From contig JAGBLE010000020.1 of assembly GCA_017635565.1 (NCBI GenBank), positions 1 through 42,428 on the forward strand: a stretch of DNA of 42,428 bases, given 5' to 3'. Below the pieces are notes generated by a model. The model searched no databases. It was not told the origin of the DNA and was given only the letters and a program-made list of their open reading frames with translations. This DNA comes from Bacilli bacterium. Its GTDB lineage: Bacteria; Bacillota_I; Bacilli_A; RFN20; CAG-826. Every line of letters starts with the position of its first letter. Position 1 is the stretch's first letter. The position numbers and the translations under genes are program-made. Positions 23,598 through 32,508 of this stretch are shown here, piece by piece.

Positions 23598-25712
23598 ATG
23601 AATTTTAATAAGAAAATTATTAAAGAGTGGAATGAAGCTATTCCTTTAGGAAATGGATATCTAGGCGGACTTTTATTTGGTAATGAAAACCAAATCACTC
23701 TTAATTTAGATTGCTCTTTATTGTGGGATTTAAGAACAAATGTTGCAATTAATGAAGGATCTTTTACTTTTAAAAAAATGCTTTCTCTTATTGAAAGTGG
23801 TGAGGAATATAACGCTGAGTTACAAGAACGATTTGGAAATTTTTATGAAAAGGATCCATTCCCGACAAAAATACCATCCGGAAAAATTGTTTTTAGCTGT
23901 AATCAAAATATAAGAGAGAACTTCTATCTTGATTTGAATCGCGCAATTGGCGGAGTAAAATTAATTGATAACAAACAAATAGACTGTTTCTTTAGCGCCA
24001 TTAATTTTTTAGGATATATTAGGTTTCCAAAAGAAATTGATTTTGATTTTGTCCCCCCTTCTTTTAATAACAAAGTAGATAAAGACGGATTATCTTTATT
24101 AGGATATGAAAAAGGAGAAATTATCAATAAAGACAATTTGATTATTTATCGCCAACCGATAAGTGATGGATTTTATTCAGTTGTTATTAAATCAATAGTC
24201 TGTGGTGATTGCAAAATAGCGGTATTTTCAATTATTCCTAGTTACTCATCTAAAAAAGAAAAAGAAGTGATAATTAAAATTGAAGAAGCGTTAAAACAAG
24301 GGTTTGATAGTGAATTCATCAGGCATAAAAAGTGGTGGAAAGATTATTTCAATATTACTTCAATAGAACTTCCTAAAACATATCAAAACATTCAAGACCA
24401 ATACTATTTTATGCAGTATCTATTTGGTTCTGGCTCCAGAAAAGGCTACCCTCCTATGCCACTTCAAGGTGTGTGGACCGCTGCAAATGATAAACTTCCT
24501 CCATGGAAAGGAGATTATCATTTTGATTTAAATGTTCAAGGAACGTATAATTGGGCATTTCGATCTGGAAAATATAATGAGATATATCCATTAATAGAAT
24601 ATTTTATTAAAAATTATGAAACTATTTCTTTAGCGTCTAATAACTTTTTTGAACAAGAAGATGTGTTTTTAATTCCGGGAGCAGCGGATTTAAATGGGCG
24701 AGTTATGGGAGGATGGGTCCAATATACCTATTCAATTGCGAGTTCAATATGGATGGTTATTATCTTGAATAAATGGTATGAACATACTTTTGATCAACAT
24801 TTTTTAAACAATTATTTATTACCAATTTTTAAAAAAACATTTGTCACCTTAAAAAATAATTTTCTAAAAAAGAAAAATGATAAATATGAATTGGTCATAT
24901 CCATTTCTCCAGAAATTAATAATAATTACTATTCTGCATGGCTCAAAAATAGCACATATGACATTTCTTTAATTAGAGATTTTTTAATTAGATATATTGA
25001 TAGATTAGAAGAAAATAGAGAAGACGCTGAAGAAATAAAAAACGTTTTAACTAATTTGGCTTTAGAATCGAGAGGTGAAGAAGGATATTTGCTTTCTGAA
25101 TCTTTCTCATTAAATCAATCACACCGCCATTTGTCACATTGTATGAATATATTCCCTCTTCAATATTTAGATTCGCTTAATAAAAGTGACTATCATTTAA
25201 TGAAGCAAACGATAAATAACATTGAAAAATATGGCACTTCTGAGTGGGTTGGATTTACTTTTACTTGGATGGCGTCCTTATTTGCGTGTTCCAATAATGG
25301 TGAAGAGGCGATTAAATATTTAAATTATTTTTTAGATGCTTTTGTTAGTGATAATGGTTTCCATTTAAATGGAGACTATAAGAAGAAAGGATATAGTAAT
25401 TTTGATTATCGTCCTTTTACTTTAGAGGCCAATGGAATGTTTAATGATGCAGTTCAAGAAATGCTTATGCAATATCATCATGATATTTTGAGATTATTCC
25501 CCGCCATACCAAAAAAATGGAAAGAAGAAGGCTGTTCCTTTAAAGGCTTTTATATTAATAAAAACATCTATGTTAGTTCCAAAATAAAAGACAAAAATGT
25601 TGAATGTGAAATAAATTCATCTAAAGAATTTGAAATAACTATTTCTTTATATAATAAAATATATAAAAGGAATATTATGGTTGGAAAAAACATATTCACT
25701 TTCAAAATCTAA
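23598..25712 (+). CDS. GH95-family (alpha-L-fucosidase family) enzyme with altered active-site motifs
   Basis: A 704-residue protein with no signal peptide. Family marks: AIPLGNGYLGGLLFGN at the N-terminus, MPLQGVWTAANDKLPPWKGDYHFDLNVQGTYNW, ISPEINN (Glu439, general-acid position) and SHRHLSHCMNIFPL. Two positions differ from characterised 1,2-alpha-L-fucosidase AfcA as I recall it: the N-x-N pair that positions the water reads D-x-N here (Asp310, Asn312), and the FQIDGN motif reads FTLEANG (Glu610 for Asp). These changes could alter specificity (for example towards L-galactose or another sugar) or activity. Family membership is strong; fucosidase activity is less sure. No canonical Shine-Dalgarno sequence is seen in the 3-base gap, so it may be translationally coupled to GH20. 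Confidence 0.85.
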   Translation: MNFNKKIIKEWNEAIPLGNGYLGGLLFGNENQITLNLDCSLLWDLRTNVAINEGSFTFKKMLSLIESGEEYNAELQERFGNFYEKDPFPTKIPSGKIVFSCNQNIRENFYLDLNRAIGGVKLIDNKQIDCFFSAINFLGYIRFPKEIDFDFVPPSFNNKVDKDGLSLLGYEKGEIINKDNLIIYRQPISDGFYSVVIKSIVCGDCKIAVFSIIPSYSSKKEKEVIIKIEEALKQGFDSEFIRHKKWWKDYFNITSIELPKTYQNIQDQYYFMQYLFGSGSRKGYPPMPLQGVWTAANDKLPPWKGDYHFDLNVQGTYNWAFRSGKYNEIYPLIEYFIKNYETISLASNNFFEQEDVFLIPGAADLNGRVMGGWVQYTYSIASSIWMVIILNKWYEHTFDQHFLNNYLLPIFKKTFVTLKNNFLKKKNDKYELVISISPEINNNYYSAWLKNSTYDISLIRDFLIRYIDRLEENREDAEEIKNVLTNLALESRGEEGYLLSESFSLNQSHRHLSHCMNIFPLQYLDSLNKSDYHLMKQTINNIEKYGTSEWVGFTFTWMASLFACSNNGEEAIKYLNYFLDAFVSDNGFHLNGDYKKKGYSNFDYRPFTLEANGMFNDAVQEMLMQYHHDILRLFPAIPKKWKEEGCSFKGFYINKNIYVSSKIKDKNVECEINSSKEFEITISLYNKIYKRNIMVGKNIFTFKI

Positions 25713-25715
25713 CTT

Positions 25716-26447
25716 ATGCCAAAATTAACAATCGAAAATTTAAAAGTTATTTATAATAATAAAAAAGGGCAAGAAACCATTGCTCTTGATGGTTTTAGTT
25801 ATAGTTTTAATGAAGGTTCTTTGCACGCAATTATTGGATTTTCTGGTTGTGGTAAAACCACTCTATTAAGAGCGATATTGGGATTTGTTGATTACCAGGG
25901 AAAAATATTATTCGATAATGTTGATGCTATTGATTTAACAACCCAGGAAAGAAATATTTCTTATGTTTCTCAACAATATATTTTATATCCTCATTTAACA
26001 ATATTTGATAATATTGCTTCCCCCTTAAAAATCGCAAAAGCTCCAAAAGAAGAAATAAAAGAAAGAGTAAAAGCTGTTGCTCAATATCTAGGGATTGAGC
26101 ATTGCTTAACAAGAAAGCCAAGACACCTTTCTGGTGGTCAACAACAAAAAGTTGCATTAGCAAGAGCGATTATTAAAAAATCACAGCTCTATTTATTTGA
26201 TGAGCCTTTATCAAATTTTGATAAACAAGGAAGAAGCGAAGTTAGATTGATGATTAAAAAATTCATCAAAGAAAATAACGTCACTGCTTTATATGTGACC
26301 CACGATTTCCAAGAAGCGATGACAATTGCGGATAATATTGTGGTTATTAATAATGGTAAAGTTATTGCTTCTGGTAGTCCTAAAGAAATTTATGAATCAA
26401 AAAACCCAATTGTTAATCAACTGAAATGTGGTGTTAATGATGAATGA
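25716..26447 (+). CDS. ABC transporter ATP-binding protein (short, no TOBE domain)
   Basis: A 243-residue ATPase. Walker A is GFSGCGKTT, the Q-loop SYVSQQYILYPHLTI, the signature HLSGGQQQKVALARAI, Walker B LYLFDEPLSNFD, and the H-loop YVTHDFQEAM. It resembles the nucleotide-binding half of MalK/UgpC proteins but stops after the PKEIYES segment, lacking the C-terminal TOBE/OB regulatory fold. It starts 3 bases after the GH95 gene and overlaps the next membrane protein gene. It could energise the CUT1 permeases here or, with the three membrane proteins that follow, form a separate complex. Confidence 0.9.
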   Translation: MPKLTIENLKVIYNNKKGQETIALDGFSYSFNEGSLHAIIGFSGCGKTTLLRAILGFVDYQGKILFDNVDAIDLTTQERNISYVSQQYILYPHLTIFDNIASPLKIAKAPKEEIKERVKAVAQYLGIEHCLTRKPRHLSGGQQQKVALARAIIKKSQLYLFDEPLSNFDKQGRSEVRLMIKKFIKENNVTALYVTHDFQEAMTIADNIVVINNGKVIASGSPKEIYESKNPIVNQLKCGVNDE

Positions 26448-26943
26448 TATTTATTCATTGGAATATATAAATAAACTCTCAAAAACTAAGGCAAAATCAA
26501 TCGTGGCTTTTATATTGATTATTGTTTCATCTATCTCATTGAATATTGGGCTTCTTTTTTTGACTAACCAAAGCAATAAAATCATTATGATTATTGTTCT
26601 TTCACTAATATTTACATTAGCGGCATGGTTTGCCATATGGTTATTAATTGAAGGAATACTATTTACTAGTAAGAAAATAGAATTCATAAAAAACCTTTTT
26701 AATAGTGAATCTAAATTAATTAATGGTCGAGTTATTGAAATAAAAAAACCTATCACATTTTCTAAAGCAATAAGGTGTTATGCGGTTATTATTGATAGTG
26801 GACAATCAACAGATCAAATAATATATGTCGATGAAATGATAGGCGCTTTGCCTATTAAAAAAGAAGATAATGTACAGTTTTTAATATCAAAGAACTTTGC
26901 TATCCAGTATGAGGTTTTAAAAGATGATGAAGAAAAACTTTAA
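26437..26943 (+). CDS. Membrane protein of unknown function, two TM segments, 168 aa
   Basis: Starts at ATG 26437 or 26440 inside the end of the ABC gene; the frame also has GTG codons at 26428 and 26431. Two hydrophobic helices (about residues 20-42 and 50-75: AFILIIVSSISLNIGLLFL and a following IIVLSLIFTLAAWFAIWLL region) are followed by a soluble C-terminal domain with short strands (KLINGRVIEIKKPITFSK, then DQIIYVDEMIGALP). I do not recognise a family. Overlap with both neighbours shows it belongs to the ATPase module. Confidence 0.65.
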   Translation: MMNDIYSLEYINKLSKTKAKSIVAFILIIVSSISLNIGLLFLTNQSNKIIMIIVLSLIFTLAAWFAIWLLIEGILFTSKKIEFIKNLFNSESKLINGRVIEIKKPITFSKAIRCYAVIIDSGQSTDQIIYVDEMIGALPIKKEDNVQFLISKNFAIQYEVLKDDEEKL

Positions 26944-27520
26944 GAATCACATTTCTGGGTATTGGTTTTTATATGTTATCGCGGCTGTGATATCTGCGAT
27001 TCTTTGGAGTACTGTGGTTATTTTCTGGACTAAAGACAAAAAAGAAGAAGTGGTGTCTGTGTGGATTATGGCCTACGACGCTAAAGTAGGGGAATTAACA
27101 AATGAACTTGAAAATGAAAAACAAGAATATTTGAAACACATCAGATTAACTTTTAATAATTATGAAAATGAATTAACTAAAATCTCTTTTGATGGTTTAG
27201 GAAGCAATTATGATTTAGCTATCCTACCAGAAAGTTTTTTATCAAAAGTTGCTGTACAAAGAATATATACAAAATTAGATAGTAATCTTGTGGATACCAT
27301 TTTAGGTGAGCAAATCTATTACCAAATGGATGAATATAATTATGGTATAGAAATTTTTAATAAAAGCGATGATGATAACGGATTAATCACTTATACAAAA
27401 GAAGGAATCGAACCGGAAAATTATTACATTTTTATAAACAAAAATTCTTTACATATGGGTGAGATAAATAATAGTAAACATGATGGCGGAATATCTATTA
27501 TAAAGACATTATTAAAGTAA
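26924..27520 (+). CDS. Membrane-anchored protein with extracytoplasmic domain, 198 aa
   Basis: One N-terminal hydrophobic helix (about 13-36, WFLYVIAAVISAILWSTVVI) is preceded by basic residues, so the remaining 160 residues should face outside. The exposed part has SNYDLAILPESFL and a late ENYYIFINKNSLHMGE, phrasing that faintly recalls lobes of solute-binding proteins, but it is far too short to be one. The gene overlaps its upstream neighbour by 20 bases and the next follows after 2 bases. The family is unknown; a transporter accessory subunit is a guess from context. Confidence 0.6.
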   Translation: MMKKNFKNHISGYWFLYVIAAVISAILWSTVVIFWTKDKKEEVVSVWIMAYDAKVGELTNELENEKQEYLKHIRLTFNNYENELTKISFDGLGSNYDLAILPESFLSKVAVQRIYTKLDSNLVDTILGEQIYYQMDEYNYGIEIFNKSDDDNGLITYTKEGIEPENYYIFINKNSLHMGEINNSKHDGGISIIKTLLK

Positions 27521-27522
27521 TT

Positions 27523-28365
27523 ATGAAGACAAAAAAAGCGAAAAACGATTTTTTACAATCTGACCTTCCTTCTAATAGAAAAGAAGTGTTTTTTGACTCT
27601 ATCAAATTAAGATATGGTCTTATTTTTAAGATTGGTTTGATGATGCTTTTATTTTCCTTACCGCTTCTTGTCGTTTTGTTTTTTAAAGATTCTTATCTAA
27701 TTTCCATTGAATCTTCCTTATCTAAAGGAAGTATTAGTCAGGAATCTTATAACGAAATGTATAAGATGATTTGTCGAATTGCTTATGCGGTATGTGTTCC
27801 TTGTTTTGTGATATTTTCCATTGGTTTAGCGGGTTCTTTGCGTGTAATACGTCAACTAGCCTGGGGAGAAGGGGTATTTTTCATACAAGATTTCTTAGAC
27901 GGAATAAAAGCCAATTATAAACATTATTTGATATATTCTTTGTTGTTTGGCGTTATGCATTATTTAGGAAGAATGGCAATTCTTATTGATATTGATTTGA
28001 CTTTTATTAAAGTTTTGCCGTTGATCATTATTTTATCGGTTTTTTTACCAGTTATGCTTTTTGGAATATTTCAGTCACAAATCTACACAAATAAGATATG
28101 GCAAGAACTTAAAAATGGTGCAATATTATATATCAAAACTTTCTTTACGACTTTTTTAGCGCTTATCATTATCTGTATTCCCATCGCTTTTGCGTTTATT
28201 AACCTTTTCTTTATAAAAATGTTAGTGATGATTTTATATTTTGTATTTGTTGTTCCATTTATTCTATTGGGAGAGTTTTTATATTTTAATAGTGTTTTTG
28301 ATAAATATATCAACAAGAACAATTACCCAGATATATACGGAAAAGGAATTAATAATAAAATCTAA
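27523..28365 (+). CDS. YesL-like (DUF624-type) integral membrane protein
   Basis: A 280-residue protein with about five or six hydrophobic helices. The segment IGLAGSLRVIRQLAWGEGVFFIQDFLDGIKANYKHY resembles the conserved core of YesL/DUF624 proteins (GLAG-xx-x-xRxL, E-x-VF-xxDF-xx-IK-N), which are found beside CUT1 sugar transporters and whose function is unclear. It is the last gene of the first transcript; an AT-rich stretch follows with no clear terminator, then the promoter at 28401-28441. The call rests on the motif and context. Confidence 0.65.
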   Translation: MKTKKAKNDFLQSDLPSNRKEVFFDSIKLRYGLIFKIGLMMLLFSLPLLVVLFFKDSYLISIESSLSKGSISQESYNEMYKMICRIAYAVCVPCFVIFSIGLAGSLRVIRQLAWGEGVFFIQDFLDGIKANYKHYLIYSLLFGVMHYLGRMAILIDIDLTFIKVLPLIIILSVFLPVMLFGIFQSQIYTNKIWQELKNGAILYIKTFFTTFLALIIICIPIAFAFINLFFIKMLVMILYFVFVVPFILLGEFLYFNSVFDKYINKNNYPDIYGKGINNKI

Positions 28366-28400
28366 TTTTATGCTTTAAAAATATAATTTTTTGTTTGTAG

Positions 28401-28441
28401 TAATGATATAGAAATCATAATGATATAATTACAAGTAATTA
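28401..28441 (+). promoter_or_regulatory. Extended -10 promoter with overlapping operator-like repeats
   Basis: TGA-TATAAT (28421-28429) is an extended, perfect -10. TAATGATATA occurs twice as a direct repeat (28401-28410, 28418-28427). TAATTACAAGTAATTA (28426-28441) is an inverted repeat with 7-bp arms over the likely start point. This layout suggests a repressible promoter for the second transcript (28490-34282). Confidence 0.5.
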
Positions 28442-28489
28442 AGAAGATTTATTTGTCTATATAATCTAACGCATAAGGAGAAACATTTT

Positions 28490-30019
28490 ATGGCTACTCT
28501 AAACTTTAAAAACATCAATAAAATCTACCCCAATAAAGTTCAAGCTGTTTTTGATTTCAATTTAGATATCAAAGATAAAGAATTTATCGTATTTGTCGGC
28601 CCATCAGGTTGTGGCAAATCCACAACTTTAAGAATGGTGGCAGGTCTTGAAGAAATCACTAGTGGGGAATTATTAATTGACAATCGTTTAGTGAATAATA
28701 TTGAGCCAAAAGATAGAGATATTGCTATGGTTTTCCAAAACTATGCCTTGTATCCTCATATGACTGTATATGGCAATATGGCGTTCGCCCTTAAGCTTAG
28801 AAAAGTACCAAAGCCAATATATGAAGAAAATGAAGAAGTTAATCTTTTAAGACAAGAAAATCTCAAAACATTAAAAGAAATTAAATCATTATATAGATAT
28901 GTAAAAAAGCATAGCGATTCCAAAGAATCTTTTGAGAAGATTGAAACCATGTATCAAAAGATTTTTGAAAACGAAGATAAAATCAGTCAAATTGCCACTC
29001 AAAAAGTTGGCCGATATGAAGAAAGAATCGCCGAACTTAATAAACTTAAAGGCAAATTGGAAAAAGATATTATCTCCTATAAAAACGCTATCGAAAAAGA
29101 AACAGATGAAAAAACAAAAGAAGTATATTCATTTGGACTTTCTCAAAAAGAAAAACAACATGAAAATGTTTTAAAAGAGTTGGAATATTTAAATAACAAT
29201 GATGTTCCATTATTTAAAGCAAGAAAATTAAGTAAATACGAGATAGATTTAGAAATTCAAAAAGCCGCTCAAACTCTTGATTTAGGTCAATATTTATTCA
29301 GAAGACCGGCAGCATTAAGTGGTGGCCAAAGACAACGTGTGGCTTTAGGAAGAGCTATTGTTAGACATCCTAAGGTCTTCTTAATGGATGAACCATTATC
29401 CAATTTGGATGCTAAATTAAGAGTGCAAACAAGAAGCGAAATATCAAAAATCCATAAGCGTGTCGGTGCCACAACTATCTACGTTACCCATGACCAAACC
29501 GAAGCTATGACAATGGCAGATCGTATTGTTGTTATGAAAGATGGATATATCCAACAAATTGGAACGCCCAAAGAAATTTATGATAATCCAAATAACAAAT
29601 TTGTCGGTGGTTTCATTGGTAATCCTCCAATGAATTTCTTAAACGCACATTTCAATGGTGAAAAGCTTTTTGTTGATGGTGAAGAAAAGTTGGCTATTGA
29701 TATTGATAAAAATCAATTGAACACATTAAAGAATCATAAAGAAGGTTCATATGATGTTGTTATTGGTTTAAGACCAGAAAATGTTTATCTAAATGATGAT
29801 CACAACCTCAACAAAGATTCCCAAAAGATTGATATCGTTTGTGATTTTAGAGAACTTCTCGGTCAAGAAATCGTTATTTACACCTATATTTTAGGACAAA
29901 AGTTCTTGCTAAAAGTATCAAGCAAAACAGTTATTAATCCTGATGAAAAACTGACCATTGGTTTTAATAAAGATTCCTTATATTTTTTTGATAAAGAAAC
30001 AACAAAGAGAATTAACTAG
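28490..30019 (+). CDS. MsmK/UgpC-type sugar ABC ATPase with large coiled-coil insertion
   Basis: A 509-residue ATPase; typical members have about 370. Walker A GPSGCGKST (about 37-45), Q-loop VFQNYALYPHMTV, signature ALSGGQRQRVALGRAIVRHP, Walker B VFLMDEPLSNLD, H-loop YVTHDQTEAMTMA, then a TOBE/OB region (RPENVYL). Between KLRKVPKP (about residue 108) and YEIDLEIQKAAQTLDLGQ (about 245) is an insertion of some 135 charged, heptad-like residues, probably a long coiled-coil hairpin, where normal proteins have one helix. I recall such insertions in Mycoplasma MsmK-like proteins. AAGGAG precedes the ATG. It would power the CUT1 permeases of the locus and possibly others. Confidence 0.93.
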   Translation: MATLNFKNINKIYPNKVQAVFDFNLDIKDKEFIVFVGPSGCGKSTTLRMVAGLEEITSGELLIDNRLVNNIEPKDRDIAMVFQNYALYPHMTVYGNMAFALKLRKVPKPIYEENEEVNLLRQENLKTLKEIKSLYRYVKKHSDSKESFEKIETMYQKIFENEDKISQIATQKVGRYEERIAELNKLKGKLEKDIISYKNAIEKETDEKTKEVYSFGLSQKEKQHENVLKELEYLNNNDVPLFKARKLSKYEIDLEIQKAAQTLDLGQYLFRRPAALSGGQRQRVALGRAIVRHPKVFLMDEPLSNLDAKLRVQTRSEISKIHKRVGATTIYVTHDQTEAMTMADRIVVMKDGYIQQIGTPKEIYDNPNNKFVGGFIGNPPMNFLNAHFNGEKLFVDGEEKLAIDIDKNQLNTLKNHKEGSYDVVIGLRPENVYLNDDHNLNKDSQKIDIVCDFRELLGQEIVIYTYILGQKFLLKVSSKTVINPDEKLTIGFNKDSLYFFDKETTKRIN

Positions 30020-30034
30020 TCTAAGGGGATAATC

Positions 30035-31243
30035 ATGGAATTTGAATACATCAAAAAATTTAAAAAAATGGGTTTAGGACTTTTTGTCCACCTTGGTTTA
30101 TATAGCATTTTTCAAAAAGGAGAATGGTATTATAGTGTCCTTAATACAGAGGAACAAAGACAAGACTATTTCTCGAATATCAAAAAGTTTAAAATAGCGA
30201 AATCGTGGGCAAAGGATATTGTTGGCACTGCTAAAAAGCTCGGCGCTAAATACATTACTATTGGAACAAGACATCATGAAGGTTTCTCTCTTTTTGATAC
30301 CCATGGATTAACCGATTTTGATGTGATGCATTCTCCTACTAAAAGAGATCTTATGCAAGAGTTTGTTGAAGAATGTCGTAAAAATGATATCGTTCCATTT
30401 TTCTATCACACTCTTCTTGATTGGCATAACAAAGATTTCAATGATAATTTCCCAAAATACATTGATTACTTAATTGCGTCAGTGGAATTATTATGCAAAA
30501 ACTATGGCAAAATAGGAGGATTTTGGTTTGATGGGTTCTGGTCAAAGCCATACGAAAATTGGCAATTTGATCGTCTTTACGGAATGATTCGTAAATATCA
30601 ACCAGAGGCCATGATTATTAATAACACAGGGCTAGATGAAAGAGGAAAAGTGGGTCACTATGAAATTGATAGTGTTACTTTTGAAAGAGGTAAGCCATTT
30701 GATGTTTCTTCTGAAGACGGAAAAGAAAGAGCTGGTGAAGTATGTAATAGCCTTACCGATCATTGGGGCAACACTAAATTAGATTTAAATTACCTTAGCG
30801 TTCCTTATTTAATTGATTTATTGATTGATTGCCGATATAACGGATGCAATTTACTCATCAACGGAGGCGTTGATAAAAATGGTAAAATGAAAAGCATGGA
30901 TAAAGCAACTTTACAAATGTTTGGTATATGGGTTCATAAGCATGAGCATATTATTAGAGATTGCAAACCGAGCAAAATCACCGCTGATAACGCTTTAATA
31001 TTTGAAGATGGAAAATATTATTATGCCGTTATTAAAAACGTTCCTTTAATCGCGACTTTAAATGTCGTGGAGGCCAAATCATTACCTCGTATCACCATTC
31101 ATTCTGACAAAAAGGTAATTGAAGCTTGTTGCTATGATGATAAAAAAGCCAAAATTAAAATTGAAAAGAATTCATTCGCTATGCCTGCTTTCCCTTATGG
31201 TGTGAGCATGTGCGCTAGAATTGTAAGATTTAAATTAAAATAA
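30035..31243 (+). CDS. GH29 alpha-L-fucosidase
   Basis: A 402-residue protein lacking a signal peptide. Family marks in order: KMGLGLFVHLGLYSI with GEWYY, SWAKDIVGTAKKLGAKYITIGTRHHEGFSLFDT (KHHDGF region), SPTKRDLMQEFVEECRKNDIVPFFYHTLLDWH, and IGGFWFDGFW, where Asp166 is the expected nucleophile. DSVTFERG and CNLLINGGVDKNGKM follow as in the family. It has a short C-terminal beta domain and would hydrolyse alpha-L-fucosides in the cytoplasm. AGGGGAT precedes the ATG 15 bases after the ATPase gene. Together with the GH95 and GH29-like genes it makes fucosylated glycans the best guess for the locus substrate. Confidence 0.9.
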   Translation: MEFEYIKKFKKMGLGLFVHLGLYSIFQKGEWYYSVLNTEEQRQDYFSNIKKFKIAKSWAKDIVGTAKKLGAKYITIGTRHHEGFSLFDTHGLTDFDVMHSPTKRDLMQEFVEECRKNDIVPFFYHTLLDWHNKDFNDNFPKYIDYLIASVELLCKNYGKIGGFWFDGFWSKPYENWQFDRLYGMIRKYQPEAMIINNTGLDERGKVGHYEIDSVTFERGKPFDVSSEDGKERAGEVCNSLTDHWGNTKLDLNYLSVPYLIDLLIDCRYNGCNLLINGGVDKNGKMKSMDKATLQMFGIWVHKHEHIIRDCKPSKITADNALIFEDGKYYYAVIKNVPLIATLNVVEAKSLPRITIHSDKKVIEACCYDDKKAKIKIEKNSFAMPAFPYGVSMCARIVRFKLK

Positions 31244-31276
31244 TTAGGGGCTGTTAGAGTGTCGAGAAATACGCAA

Positions 31277-31437
31277 ATGATTAGAATTGGTTTGTTGGCT
31301 TAGGGCAAAGGGGCAGAGGAATGCTTAATGTCTTTTTTGCTTTTCCTAATATAGATGTTGTTGCGGTTTGTGATGTTTATGAAGATAGAGTTCAAGAAAT
31401 CTCAAAAACCAGTATTTGATGACGAAAAGGTGTTCTA
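31277..31437 (+). pseudogene. Remnant of a second Gfo/Idh/MocA oxidoreductase
   Basis: ATG 31277 begins MIRIGLLA, then hits a stop where G-x-G-xx-G is expected. After a shift, the next frame gives GMLNVFFAFPNIDVVAVCDVYEDRVQEIS, the classic end of the first Rossmann beta-alpha-beta unit of this family. A further frame change gives PVFDDEKVF, and the rest of the gene is gone. So only about 50 codons remain, with internal frameshifts and a large deletion. The intact NahK-like gene starts 4 bases later. The fragment shows that the locus once had another NAD-dependent sugar enzyme here. Confidence 0.75.
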
Positions 31438-31440
31438 AAA

Positions 31441-32499
31441 ATGAGTAATGAATTGATGCTAATTTTAAAATCATTTGATATATCAAGCGAATTAATTGAA
31501 TGTGCTCCTTTAGGTAACGGACATATCAATTCCACCTTTTTAGTGTGTGTGGATAATAAAAAATATGTTCTCCAAAAGATTAATAATTACGTTTTTAAAG
31601 ACGTTGATTTATTAATGAACAATTACTATAAAGTCACTGAATATCTTTATAAAAACAAAATCGAAACGATCCATTTAATTAAGGCTAATGACGAAAAACC
31701 ATATTTAAAAATAGGTGATGATTATTATCGTCTATATGAATATATTGATAACGCCATTTGGCATGAAGAGATTAGCAATCTTGAATTAGTTTATGAAGCC
31801 GCGAAAGCTTTTGGCCAATTTCATAAAACACTCAAAGGATTCAACGCTAAAGAACTGGGTGAAGTTATTCCTAATTTCCATAATACATATCAAAGATATG
31901 TTAATTTGCTGAACGCCATCAAAGAAGATAAAATGGATAGAGTAAAAGATTGCCTACCAGAAATTAAAATTGTTAATTCATTCGAGCAAGATTATAACAT
32001 TATTACTACTGCGATTAATGCTGGGTTAATTCCACTTGCTGTGACTCATAATGATCCGAAGATTAATAATGTTTTATTTGATAAAAATAGTGGTGATATA
32101 AGAGCGGTTATTGACTTAGATACAGTGATGCCAGGTAGTTATTTATATGATTTTGGTGACGCTTTAAGAAGTTTATTCACTGGAGATAATGAAGATAGTG
32201 AAGACTTATCAAAACTAAAAGTCAATTTTGATGTGTTTGAAACATACGCTAAAGGTTACTTAAGTGAGATGAAAAACGTTCTAACCAAAAGAGAAATAGA
32301 ATTATTGCCTTTTTCAGCTTTCTTATTAACCATCGAATGTGGAATTAGGTTTTTAGAAGATTATATCCGTGGCGATGTTTATTTTAGAATTAAAAAGCCA
32401 AATCACAATCTCATTAGGGCAAGAACCCAATTAACGCTCGCAAAAGACATTTATAAAAATTTAGATAAATTGAATGATATCATAGATAAACTTGTGTGA
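31441..32499 (+). CDS. nahK: NahK-like N-acetylhexosamine 1-kinase
   Basis: A 352-residue aminoglycoside-phosphotransferase-fold kinase. The match to bifidobacterial NahK (LnpB), from memory, is strong along the length: [57 protein letters not shown] (catalytic Asp205), [23 protein letters not shown] and the near-identical end [39 protein letters not shown]. NahK phosphorylates GlcNAc or GalNAc at C1, feeding UDP-HexNAc or glycolysis. In bifidobacteria it works with GH112 phosphorylase; none is here, but a GH94 phosphorylase is. The binding site AAAGGTG is weak. Confidence 0.88.
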   Translation: [352 protein letters not shown]

Positions 32500-32508
32500 G
32501 GATATAGT

